Both the position numbers and the translations under genes were made by a program. This document shows, piece by piece, positions 12,060-23,158 of a stretch of 64,000 nt of DNA (positions within the stretch are counted from its first letter, which is position 1; each line of letters starts with the position of its first letter). Origin of the DNA: Fagopyrum homotropicum (taxonomy: Eukaryota; Streptophyta; Magnoliopsida; Caryophyllales; Polygonaceae); assembly GCA_033239125.1 (NCBI GenBank), contig BSWB01000004.1, positions 62,991,501 to 63,055,500 of the forward strand, given 5' to 3'. Under the pieces are notes generated by a model. That model ran no database searches. It saw only the letters and a program-made list of their open reading frames with translations, and was not told the DNA's origin.

Positions 12060-13382
12060 CTGTTAGTGAAACAATGACAATTCTTATCTTTATATTGGCT
12101 GAAAATTTGCTGCTTATTTGGCTGGAAACTTGCTGATTTTCTCTGAGTTGTTGTCAAGTTTAGATTTGTAACTTGAGTTGATGCCAATTTTGGATATGTT
12201 GTTGCCAAATGCTAATGTTTTCATAGATGGGTTCTTGTCAGTTGCGGGGTTACTAATGTTGTTATTCTTAGTTGCTGTCAATCTGTATGTGTATAAAATT
12301 AGAGCTTCATGTCTTAGATCATTTCATCTATATCTATTTATCTGTTTGAGAATTATATGTAATAGGTCTTATCTTACATCCTTCTAGTTTTATGAGTAAA
12401 GAAACTACAATTGCTGTCATAAGAGAAAACCTATGTTTTCATATTAATCTTTGTAGCAAAGTGGTATGAAGTTTGCCATTTTGTTGTACATACATCTTTG
12501 TAAACCTATATTTTCATAATGATGATCGATGCACTAATTTAAGGTATTAGATTTAAATCTTATGCGATTTTCATAGCAAAGTGTGAGATATTTGATTTCC
12601 CATTTTCTGTTTTATCTACCTTTTGATTGGAGTACCATTGGAATTTGAGATAAGAAAAGGGAAAGGGAAAAAGGGGGCCACATTTATAGAGGGATGCATC
12701 AAAATGCAACATTAACTATCTCTCATGAACTCTTCTAGATTGTACTTAAATTCCCCATTGTTTCAATAATCTGCCTCCTATTTTTGATTAACTCCCTTTA
12801 TGATAGTCAGGTTTACTAGAAGAGTATACTTGAAGAGATGCAAATTTCATTTTTTTGTCAATCCTCAAAGTATCTTACGTGAGAACTCAGCCTAAGGAGG
12901 TCAGTGGCTTCATGAAGCATTTTTAAACCCAACAAAAAATTGCTTAAATTTGAGTAGTAAGAGGAACTAGAAATGATATTATTGTGTTATGCACCTCGCA
13001 TTTTAGCGTAGTTGATACTAAAAATTCAAGACAATGTTGAATGTGGAGATTTTTTGTATATTCTAGAATGGCACTAGTGAAGATGGATCTAGAGAAAGTA
13101 GGAAGTTTAGAATGTTGAGCCTTTAAGTATAAACAAAGACACAAAATTCATACAGGTAGATACTTTGACTAATTTAGCCGTTTTGATGATTTCCTTACAG
13201 ATACAGTAGACAGATGAAGAAGTTGCCATTTTGAGTTATTAGCTTTGTAGAATGATCTTCATGTACTCATATCACATACACCTTTATCAAGTTCTTGAGC
13301 ATATAACTTTGTAGGCTCTCCTTCAATATGTTGTTCAACATAAATCAATATAAACCTTATGACTTTTGAATTGATTCAATAC
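12060..13382. other. Host DNA, no gene supported
   Basis: AT-rich sequence continuing the host locus interrupted at 8534. I see no ORF, RNA gene or element ends here. It may be intron of the coiled-coil gene on the minus strand. Confidence 0.3.
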
Positions 13383-14128
13383 TCATCTTTGATTTTAACT
13401 AGTTGTAGTTTCACTTCATCCAACTCTTTGCACAAGCTGTCCATTGTTTTACATTAGAAAATGGTATTAACAATTAGTAGGGTGTTGTATATTACTTCTC
13501 TATATTTTTGCTTCGTCTAGAGCAACTACCATTTCTTTGACACGTGAATTTTCTTCCCCTAGTTTTAGGGTGTTGTCTATTACTTGTGTGCATTCAAAAC
13601 AAGAATTACTATTGAGACATGAACATAGGAACACATGCAGAATCTAACAAATGTTGTAAAGACAACATCTAGAATTATCCTATATGAGCAATGTTCATTA
13701 ATCAATAAATGAGCAACATGTTTGCAAGAGAACAAAAATTCTTAACCAATTGACTCTACATAGTTCCGCAGTTCCTTTTGTAATTGTTTCACCAACATAA
13801 TATCACTTTTCTCATAAGAATATTTCAATGGAAATTCAAACATTGTTAATTTATTTTAAAGTTCACTCTTCTCGCATAAGCACTACAAAGAAACATTAAA
13901 ATCGCTTACAAAGCTACATATTTCACCAATATAGAATCACTTAACCAATTGAACTTACATAGTTGCTGAAGGAAGAGCTTCGATGACAACATCAACAAGG
14001 TTTGTGATGAAGGAAGAAGTGTAGTTGAGAACAGGGACCCAACCCCAGTTTTCTACGCTAGACTTAGTGCCAACTCCTTGTACTCCATGTCAATTTCCTC
14101 TAGTGTCTCTATGTGCTCGCTTACAAAG
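13383..14128 (-). pseudogene. Coiled-coil protein exons, left part of a split host gene
   Basis: Three short minus-strand stretches have heptad-like coding character. 14128-14057 ([20 protein letters not shown]) is bounded by TTGTAG and GTAGAA. 13595-13507 reads QVIDNTLKLGEENSRVKEM. 13436-13383 reads LCKELDEVKLQLVKIKDE and is followed by GTATTG. They lie on the same strand as a similar exon at 45614-45541, on the far side of the 30.8-kb Tekay insertion. The gene is not recognised. With a large element in an intron it could still be spliced, but a stop before any donor in the middle exon and the degenerate piece at 46.8 kb favour decay. Confidence 0.4.
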
Positions 14129-14501
14129 CTACAAATTTTCAAGTAAAGAAGAACTTAGAAATCTATCTTAGTGTCAACATCAGTAACATGTAAAACAAAA
14201 GCCTACACAAATGCCAAAAAAAGGTAGGGGTATAATTTAGCGTTCTGGTGTAATTTATGGGTGATTGGTAACTAGTGGCAACATTAGCTTTTATTCTAAC
14301 TTTAGCCGCTATCTCTACATCGACTACTTTATTAGCCATGAGTAGCAAAAAAACAATAAGACCAATAGAAAATTAGATTTAGCCCCATCGGTTAATACTC
14401 TTGTAAGAAAGCCAAAACTTCTCACGTAAATTATTGTAGAGATTCATACACAGTTCACCTCAACTGTACCAAAAAAGTCCTTGATTAGCTCTATTCACTT
14501 T
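14129..14501. other. Host DNA left of the Tekay insertion
   Basis: AT-rich, no gene seen. It ends with the ACTTT target duplication (14497-14501) that is repeated at 45302-45306. Confidence 0.5.
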
Positions 14502-16228
14502 TGTAACACCCCAAATTCTAGGAACTCGAAGCGTTATGGGCTAGGATCTCACAATGGGTCCCGACCCTCAGAGTAGCAACAATAACACCGGATCTTACAA
14601 CAAGGTACAAATAAATGAAAACCAAAACTGTTATAAAAACCAAAGGAACAACAAAGGAAAGCGTCAAAGACTCGCAACCGAGTTCAAAACAAAGGAAAGA
14701 ACAAAAATTGAAATATAAACCCAATCCCGTCTTATAATGTATACGAACCCCGGCTGACCACACCATCCGGATCACTCGGCAGTACTTATGTCCTGTAAGG
14801 CATCTACAACATCGGTATAAACCGTTGACTAATATTCTAGATATCAGAAAGACAGTAAAGACACAAACACACATAAGGTAACGTAAACATATAGCATGCT
14901 CACATACAACCGGTTATCATCTTTCATTAAGTTAATCCCTTTACTAATTCAACTTATGTTGTCACACTAGAATCACTATGATCTCGCCTCTATCCTCTTT
15001 CACCAACATGAATAGAGCGGATGCATCCCTTTGTCACCTACTGGACTTGTCGCAAGAGCACCTCCTAGTTTCCCCATTATGAATAGAACAAGTGGTCACC
15101 GCCCGATTATAATATACTTGGGCCAATTAAGGTATAAAAGGTCAATCCTATTCCGGTTATCCGTTATCACAATAAACCACAACACAAGCAAACCAATACA
15201 ATCAAACTAATATACAGAATATAGCTAAGTAAGTCCAAGGGACTTACCTCACTCAAAGGTAACACAAGGGTCAGTGAACAGCTCAGTTTTCTGAAGGAAA
15301 GAAGGACGGAAAGCTTGTTCAACAAGGCAACTCGAATCAGAACGGAACCATTGCTAGAAGTCTATAACTTCTAGTCTCCGTGATTTCTAAGTGATTTCCA
15401 CAAGCTAGGGACACGATCCCTAGTCTTACAGAGTCTCAAGGGTCAACAACATCCAGCATAACTCAAGGAAATAACGAGGAAACCAGAAAAGGGAAGTAAC
15501 TCACCAAAAACGGGAGCAACTGCAGGAAAACCGCAAAGGCGGCTGGGTAGAGGCGCGGGAGCGGCACTGGGAAAATCCGCAGGGCCGGCTCTGTGCAGGC
15601 GCGGGGGCGGTTTCAGCGCAGAAGGTTACGTCTTCTCGTGTGATAGCAGAACCACAACATGGGAACCAAGCTTGGTTCTTTCAATCCACACACACGAAAA
15701 AACTCAACCAAAGGAGTCTGTGAACATCAACATATCAACGATGGAAGGCCAACAAGAATCAAGACTCGATCTTGATTCTTGTGAAGGAAAAGAAGAAGAA
15801 AAAAAGAGAAAAGAAGAAGAAAACAAAAGGAGAAACATGTTGCATGTGACATGAACGTACGGAAGGTCAAAGGGATGAAGAACTTACACCTTCTACAGGA
15901 GATCACAAGGGAAAGGTTGCACCTTTGCTTGAGGTTGAAGAAAAACGTATGCAAGAAACAGAAAAATGAAGAGAAGGAGAGAATTTATAGAAAATGGTGG
16001 GAAAGGATAAGGAAGGACATTTTAGGGTTACAAGATCAAAGGAAAGCCTGCCCATAAGATAGCGATCGGATCTTCTATCTTAGAAAACAAATAAAAACGG
16101 GATAAAAACATATCAGCACGATCTATGGTTCCACCGCACCCGCGGTTCGACTCGCCACGACCGCGTCTTGCCGCAGGGGCGGCCACTATCACCGCGGGGG
16201 TGGTGACAACCAAAAGCTGATCGTTACA
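14502..16228 (-). repeat. 3' LTR of the Tekay-like element (1727 bp)
   Basis: The plus strand starts TGTAACACCCC and ends TGATCGTTACA. GC-rich CGCAGGGGCGG-type motifs cluster at 15525-15620 and 16165-16205. The purine-rich AGGAGGATCTGA just inside the border (minus strand, 16229-16240) fits a polypurine tract. Confidence 0.85.
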
Positions 16229-18672
16229 TCAGATCCTCCTAAAAAGAAGTTTCGTCCCAAAACTTGCAACAAACCACAAGATCGCACAATAACAAAGCGG
16301 AAACACTGAACTCAACTCATATATTCCCTCTCGGGGCACATAACTCAAAATTTCACACAAGTGTCGACACAACTCAACAATGAAAACGAAGCTCGAATGT
16401 CTACACTATAGGTACATCCAAATTAGCATAAAACTCCGGATAGTTCTTCTGGATACTATCCTCTGTCTCCCAAGTCGCCTCATCAACTCTTTGCATCGAC
16501 CACTGAATCTTCATCATCGGTATGTCCTTCGATCACAAGCGTCTCGTACTACGCTCTAAGATAGCTACCGGATGCTCTACGAATGTATGGTCTGGCTCGA
16601 CCACTAAATTCTTATGGTGGAAGATGTGTCTTGGATCTGGTATGTAGTCGCATAACTGAGATACGTGGAAGACTGGTTGAACACCCTCTAGTCTCGATGG
16701 CAGAGCAAGTTTGTATGCTGCTTCTCCAACTCGCTCAAAAATCTCGAAAGGTCCAACGTATCAGGGACTCAACTTCCCCTTGATGCTGAAATGTTTAACA
16801 CCTCGTGTCAAGGATACTCTCAACCATACCTGAGCTCCAACTCCGAACTCTAGAGGTCTGCGCCTCTTATCCGCGTAAGACTTCTAGTGACTCTGTGCTG
16901 CTAACATCTGCTCTCGTATCATCGCTACTCGAGCCATATCGTTTTGTATATGCTCAGGTGCTACTCCGCTAGCACTGCTCGGCTTGTGCCAACACAACGG
17001 GGCACGACATCTCTGTCCACATAAAGCCTCATAAGGAGCCATCCTGCCAACTGTTGTTATACGAAAACTCCACTAAGGAAAGGTGATGAGGCCACATCTG
17101 TCCCCAATCTAGCACGTAGGATCTCAACATATCCTCCAAAGTTTGGATGATCCACTCAGACTGACCATCGGTCTGAGGGCATCAACTACCACATTCGCCT
17201 TCCCTGGGTGGTATAAGATCTCAAGATCGAAGTCCTTGATCAACTCCAACTATCTCCTGTGGCGGTTATTCAACGCCCGCTGAGTAAATATATACTTCAA
17301 ACTCTTATGGTTTGTGAAAATCTAACACGTAGCTCCGGACAGATAAAGCCTCCAGATCTTCAAATCGTGAACAACAATAGCTAACTCGAGATCATGGGTA
17401 GGGTAATTCTCTTTGTACGTCTTCAGCTGTCTCGTCGCGTAAGCTATAACCTTACCCCTCTGCATCAGAACACATCCCAAGCCGAGCGTGGATGCATTGC
17501 GGTAAACCACAAAGTCCTCAATGCCATTTGGGTGAGCTAAGATAGGAGCGGAGGTCAGCCTCCTCTTTAGCTCCTCGAAACTCTTCAAGCACGGCTCGGA
17601 CCACACGAATCTCGTAGACTTCCTTAGTAAGGAAGTGAGAGGTCGTGCAATAACTGAAAAGCCCTCCACAAACCGACGATAGTAGCCCGCCAAGCCTAGG
17701 AAGCTGCTTACCTCCTTAACGTTCCTAGGAGGCAACCAAGATGCTACATACTCGATCTTCGCCGGATCTACCTTAATCCCTTCATCGGAAACAATGTGAC
17801 CAAGGAAGGCCACCTCAGACATCACAACTCGCACTTAGAGTGCTTAGCGTAAAGTTCTCTATCCTGCATGACTTGGAGTATGATCCTTAATTGTCCTGCA
17901 TACTCCTCTCTGCTACGGGAGTATACCAACATGTCATCGATGAAGACCACCACGAACTGGTCTAGGAAGTCAATCAAAATGTTGTTCATCAACTCCATGA
18001 ACACGGCGGGCGCATTTGTAAGCCCGAAAGGCATCACTACAAACTCGTAGTGACTGTATCTAGTCTGAAATGCTATCTTGGCTATGTTCTGCTCTCTCAC
18101 CCTCGGCTGGTGATGTCCGGATCTCATATCGATCCACGAAAACACTGAAGCTCCGTGCAACTGGTCCAAAAGATTGTCAATACGGGGCAATGGGTACTTA
18201 TTCTTGATTGTCACCTTATTAAGATCTCGGTAGTCAATACATAACCTCATCGACCCGTCTTTCTTCTTGACGAAGAGTACCGGTGCGGCCCAAGGAGATA
18301 CACTAGGGAGGATGAAGCCCTTCTCAACTAACTCTTCGAGCTGCTTCTTAAGCTCAAGCATCTCGATAGGCGCCATACGGTAAGGAGCCTTCGAGAAGGA
18401 CAAGAGCCTTCGAGATCGGTCTTGTCCCGGGCTCTCCAAAAATGTCGGTAAACTCGCATGCTACCGGAATCTCCTCCAATGCTGGACTCGTACTACCCTT
18501 CATGGCATAACACCAGAAAGCCTCGCAACCTTGACCGATAAGTCTCGCAGCTCGGACTGCACTGATGACTATACCAGTCTTTCCAAGATCCCATCCTCGG
18601 AAAATATCTACATGGCCTGACTCTGTAGTTACCGTTAGGACTGAGCAAAGTCGGATATCCAATCCGATCCGT
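16229..18672 (-). pseudogene. Tekay-like pol remnant, left copy (end of PR, RT, RNase H, deleted IN)
   Basis: Minus-strand reading shows RT (18439-17822: LEELVEKGFILPSVSPW, CIDYRDLNKVTIKNKYPLPR, VVFIDDMLVYSR with the FIDD catalytic motif intact), then after a frame change the thumb and RNase H (17834-17322: VAFLGHIVS, FLGLAGYYRRF, ending in stops), then degraded integrase C-terminal sequence (17170-16440). Compared with the copy at 38693-41690, about 760 bp are missing at 17178. The similarity to the other copy stops near 18634-18672, where integrase sequence of Athila-2 starts on the opposite strand. Confidence 0.8.
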
Positions 18673-18675
18673 ACC

Positions 18676-19264
18676 TCCGGATATCTGATCCGGAGAAATC
18701 AAGAGTATTCTAGAGAAAACCGTCTCTAGAACGAGGAAGGATTAACCACTTAAGCTGGATAATGCGCTTTGGGCGTATAGGACCGCTTTTAAAACTTCCA
18801 TAGGCACTATACCCTACAACTTTGTATGTGGGAAGTCTTATAATCTTCTGGTGAAGTTGGAACAGAAGGCACATTGGTCAATCAAATGGCTCAATTTTGA
18901 TTTGAAAGAGGTTGGAGAGAAGCATCTCTTAGACATCAATAAGCTAGAAGAGATCTTTCTAAACGCCTATATGAATGCACGGATCTATAAAGAAAGAACG
19001 AAGAGGTGACACGATAAGCACATCATTCCGAAAGAGTTGAAAGAAGGAGATCTCGTTTTTCTTTTCAACTCTAAACTCCGGCTATTTCCACATAAACTTA
19101 AATCTCGTTGGACTGGACCTTTTATAATCAAACAAGTCTTTCCCCATGGTGCAGTTGAAGTATGGGGTGAGAAAACCGGAAGTTTCAAAGTCAACGGTCA
19201 TGGTTTGAAGAAATATACACCGGAAATGCCAGTTGAGGACATTGTTCTTGTCCTTCTCGAGTAA
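18676..19264 (+). pseudogene. Athila-2 integrase C-terminal region
   Basis: Reads as integrase downstream of the catalytic Glu: ILEKTVSR-RKDW, NALWAYRTAFK, WSIKWLNFDLKEVGEKHLLD, then DLVFLFNSKLRLFPHKLKSRW, GPFIIKQVFPHGAVEV and FKVNGHGLKKY. It is close to Athila-1 28335-28907. Stops at about 18685 and 18733 and at 19006 (TGA in place of the Trp of the RWHDK block) break the frame; 19037-19264 is open to the natural stop. No catalytic residue of the DDE triad remains. Confidence 0.8.
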
Positions 19265-19874
19265 ACATAGAGGGATATAGGTTCAACTAGCGACCTTAAA
19301 TCAAGCGTTTCTTGTGAGGCAACCCAAGGTATTTCTATGTCTTTTCTCTTTTCTTTTATTTTAGATTAGATTAGGTTTGTTTCTTTTTTGTTGGTGAGCT
19401 CCGGTTTTTCTTGTGTCGTTGATGGCAGAAACTAGGTACTATCTCAAGGAATGAAGTAAGATCGAGATCTTGGAGAAAAGGATTGAAGAAGTTGCAATAA
19501 GAAGGAATTAAGGAAGAAAAAGGAAGAAATCGGATCAATAAAGAGCAAATCGGTCGATTTGGTTAAAGATAATTCAATTATTTGAACCGATTTGACCAAT
19601 GTCGTAGCTGAAATCGGACCAAAAATCAGAACACTAGGAAAAATCGGTAGATTTTGTGTTGTTAGTGACAGATCTGAAGGAAATCGGGCCGATAAAAAAT
19701 TTAAGTTCTCAAGGAGACAAAGAAGATTCAAGCAACAAACAGCTCGGCAAAAGAACGAATCACTAAGATTTCAGGTTTTTTCAATCCAAACCCTAACTAA
19801 ATCGCTTTGACTAGATTTGTGCATTTGGAGTGTTGGATTGTTGAAATTGTTGTACTGAGTAGTGTAGGAATTAT
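19265..19874 (+). other. Athila-2 post-pol spacer with AGGCAA hairpin and AAATCGGTCGATTT motifs
   Basis: It starts with the conserved post-pol segment (hairpin 19310-19329, loop AGGCAA). Between 19520 and 19700 there are several copies or half copies of the family palindrome AAATCGGTCGATTT (for example near 19545), which recurs near 19917 and 19968 and in the Athila-2 LTR. No ORF of its own is evident. Confidence 0.6.
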
Positions 19875-21174
19875 TTGAGGAGACTGCTTGAGGTTTTTGT
19901 GTCAGCAGAACTTTACAAAATCGATCGATTCAACACAATAGGCCAAAAATTGGACCATTCCCAAAAAAAATCGGTCGATCTTAGTGAAGAACAACCAAGA
20001 TTTTTGCCTCCTGATATGGATAACTTGCGCAGATCAGCTCATTCATTGCTCTCTCGAAGGGGATCTTTCTCCCAACCCTCTCAACCACCTCCCCAACCAC
20101 AACCAAGGCTTCCGGTCATCCAAGAAAAGTTCAAACGTCGGTATGATCGTTTTCTTACTCGACCTATCATTCTGCCTCGTTATTTAATGTTAGATGAATT
20201 GGATGAACTGCACATTAGAGATAATATAGACTGGATTATTGAGAGAACTGGTTTGTCGGATATTGTTAGAATTAGAGAGGATGCTTACCAAGAGATTACC
20301 TTAGAGTTCCTTAGCTCTTTCAAGCATGATCCTAGGGAACGAAATATGACCTTTATGTTTATGAACATAAATTATTCCTATAATGTTGCTATGTTCGGGA
20401 ACTTGTTTGGATTCCCGGCCTCTTCTGCAGGTACATTCCCTGACGGAGTGAGTGCAAGTGCCTTTTGGGAGAGTATCTCGATTGGAGAGGAGGGAGAGGA
20501 TAAGTGGAGGCCGGAAAACTCCAAGGAGAAGAGTATGTACAATCTATCATTCAAACCCGCCCACCGGATCTTGAGCGAGTCAATGTTCGCAAGAAGTGAG
20601 ACTCCGTAGAAGGTTAAGGTTGACAAGTTACATATAGTCTACTGCATGACTACGGGGACAGGTCCCGATTATGCCACTATGCTATCCAACTACCTAGCAA
20701 AGATTGCTAACAAATCCGGAGGCCATGTTTGTGCTGGAGGTCTTGTGACCTATGTGGCTAAGGCGTTAGGAGTTGATTATTCAGTTTGTCTTCTAGCTGT
20801 AGAGGCACAACCTTTAGGCCTTCAAAGGATTGTTTCTAGAGGGATTATTGTTCCTAGAGGGCGAGGGAACCTCCATGTAGTGATGCCTTGGGATAGAACT
20901 CCTAAGGAAATTGTTTGGAAGGTTGATTATTCTATTAGGAATGAGTACTTTTGGAAGGAGGGATTTGAGCACTTTAGTGATGAGGAGGATACTGAGGAGG
21001 ATGTTGAGGGCAGTGAGGGTCATCTTGTTTATGAGCATGTCCCGACTAAGGGTAAGCTAGAGCTAGAAGCGGCGGAGACACGGAAGTTATGGACACCGAT
21101 AATCAAGAGCCGGTCCGAGTAGAGCTCCAACTGATGATGATGAGGCCACCGAGGATGGGTTCATGGCTGGAGGA
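19875..21174 (+). pseudogene. Athila-2 ORF2 (Athila ORF-1 / putative plant transposon protein family), 5' part
   Basis: A long plus-strand frame after pol, the place where Athila elements carry an extra ORF (Athila ORF-1-like, often called env-like). Blocks such as FKRRYDRFLTRPIILPRYL, EITLEFLSSFK, FMFMNINYSYNVAMFGNLFG and GGLVTYVAKALGVDY recall that family. One in-frame TAG at 20607 breaks it; the frame resumes at once and runs to a TAG at 21120. The Athila-1 insertion cut the 3' end of the ORF region at 21174; the remainder is at 32441-32778. Its function is unknown, and I see no clear signal peptide or membrane segment. Confidence 0.65.
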
Positions 21175-23017
21175 TGATAACACGATTTATGACTTAGGTT
21201 TAGGTAATCATTTAGATAGATTTCTCACTCATTCATGCATGGTTTAGCACAAGTTCACGACGTTTGCACTCAATTCACGTATTTTGTCGAGATAGACGTC
21301 TACACGGACTTTTGCATTGCTTTGTAGGTATTTTGGAAGATTTAGGAGCTTAATCGATATGTTTGAGGATCGTTCATCAAGATGACACACCCTCGGACTC
21401 ATTAGGATGCAAGCTAGAGGCTAAGGAGGACTCATGGAACCTTGTCAACACAAGCCATGCACCAAATCATAGCTTAATGATCTATTGCGAAGCTGAAGCA
21501 CCAAACCACGGTTGCTGGCAAGTCCACGGCCGTGGAACCAACCGTGGTTTTTTCCAGACGGTTGTGACAGCTGTGCCACAATCTCTTGGCCTTCTCTAGC
21601 ATGGTGGTAGTATAAAAGTGGTCCTGCAAGGCTGAGAGAAATCATCCAATCAAATTGGGAATCAAAATACACTCTCTCAACAAGAAGATTCTCTAAGGAG
21701 GAGAGCTACCATTTTTTGAAGGAAGGAGAAGAGCTCCATTGGAGAGGAAGGAGAAGAGCTCCATTAGAAAGGAAGGAGAAGAACACACCATTGCTAACAC
21801 TTGATAGGTTTTGTAGTGAAAAATTTCGGAATCGTTTTCTAGGGTTGTAAGAATCGATTAAACCTTCTTTTGGAAGGGTTGTGAGTCTTTCTAATCTTAA
21901 TTTCAGCTTGGTTTTGTTTGCTTCACTTGTTCATCTCTTTCTCTTCATTATCTTGCAAATGGAAGCCATGATTTTATGTTTGATGATTTCGATTGTTATG
22001 ATGAATGTTGTAGGCTAAGTAGATGCGATTCTAGGGTAAGGAAAGGAGGTTTATGGCTAGGACTATGATAGGATGGACTTAGATTTGCCCTTGGATGATT
22101 CATTGCTTGAACGAAGTCACTGCTATAGTCCACGGTTAGTTCTTGCCCTTCCACGGCCGTGGAAGTGGTAGAACAACCCGTGGTTTCCCTGGTTCGATGG
22201 ATCTAAGTACTAGATTGTTAGAATGTTGAAATCCTGGTGTTTGTTGAGTTTAATCTATCCTAGGGTGACCTAGTGTTAGCAACTAAGTGTTAGAAGAGAC
22301 CTACCCGGTGATTCTTACTCTTAGATTTCAAAGGTGACAAACTCTAGGTAGTGGTGAGCCTTATAAGCCGCCATTGGACTAAGTGTGCTAGGATAGTTGT
22401 TTAGGACTAACCCTTTCGAGACTTACCCGGTGAGGATAGGTTAGATCCCTAGGTGACAATCCGGTTTGTGTAGAATTCCATCCCTTAGGCTCTTTGAGAC
22501 TTACCCGGTGATGAGACCTTAGGAACGGACTAGTGGACCATGAGACCTACCCGGTGATTGATCCCAATCTAGAAACACTCACTCCCAACATATCATAGTT
22601 AATCCGAGGAATGATTAGATAGCTTGAGTCCTATGCCATAACCGGAATTTCCAACCCCTAGAATCCGCTTTTCCCTCTTTGATCTATATCTCGAGTTTAG
22701 CTTGTTTGTTTGTGTTGATTTGTTAGCTTAGTTGATTATTATATTTCGCATGATTTGTGTTCCTTGATTGATCACCTAAAAACCTCCCAAAAACGTTTAG
22801 ATTTTCATTTCTTTATTTCTTTCTCTTTTCTTAGGCTTAGATCTTCACTAAACTTAATCACTAATCAAATCAATCTCACCTTAGTCTCTGTGTTCGATCT
22901 CGGAATACTATCCCTACTACGAACGTCCCGTACACTGCGGGTTCGCTAGGAGTTAGGAGAAATATAACGACTATAAATTTAAAACCTATTGCGTATCATA
23001 CACATCCTGAGCGTGAC
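21175..23017 (+). repeat. 5' LTR of Athila-1 (1843 bp)
   Basis: Begins TGATAACACG and ends GCGTGACA. It contains two CCACGGCCGTGG palindromes (21524-21535 and near 22151), four copies of GAGACYTACCCGGTGA (22296, 22429, 22496, 22542) and repeated aaggagaagagctccatt units around 21720-21775. A GTATAAAAGTGG sequence at 21609 is a good TATA-box candidate. Confidence 0.95.
21504..21549 (+). promoter_or_regulatory. Composite inverted-repeat module around a 12-bp palindrome
   Basis: AACCACGGTT (21504-21513) and its exact reverse complement AACCGTGGTT (21540-21549) flank the perfect palindrome CCACGGCCGTGG (21524-21535). It lies about 60 bp upstream of the candidate TATA box, as expected for a U3 regulatory site. 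The same module is in the 3' LTR at about 30917-30962. Confidence 0.6.
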
Positions 23018-23023
23018 AAGTTT

Positions 23024-23041
23024 TTGGCGCCGTTGCCGGGG
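23024..23041 (+). other. Primer binding site, tRNA-Asp
   Basis: TGGCGCCGTTGCCGGGGA is complementary to the 3' end of plant tRNA-Asp(GUC) including CCA. It starts 6 bp after the LTR, as is usual for Athila-lineage elements. Confidence 0.9.
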
Positions 23042-23158
23042 ACTAGGTCTAGATTGAGTCTTTTTGTGATTGTTTATAGTGTAGATCTTTCTTGTTGCTT
23101 TTGATCTCTCTTTGGTTTGTGTCTTTGCTTTTCAGGACATCTCTTACTCTTTAGGTGC

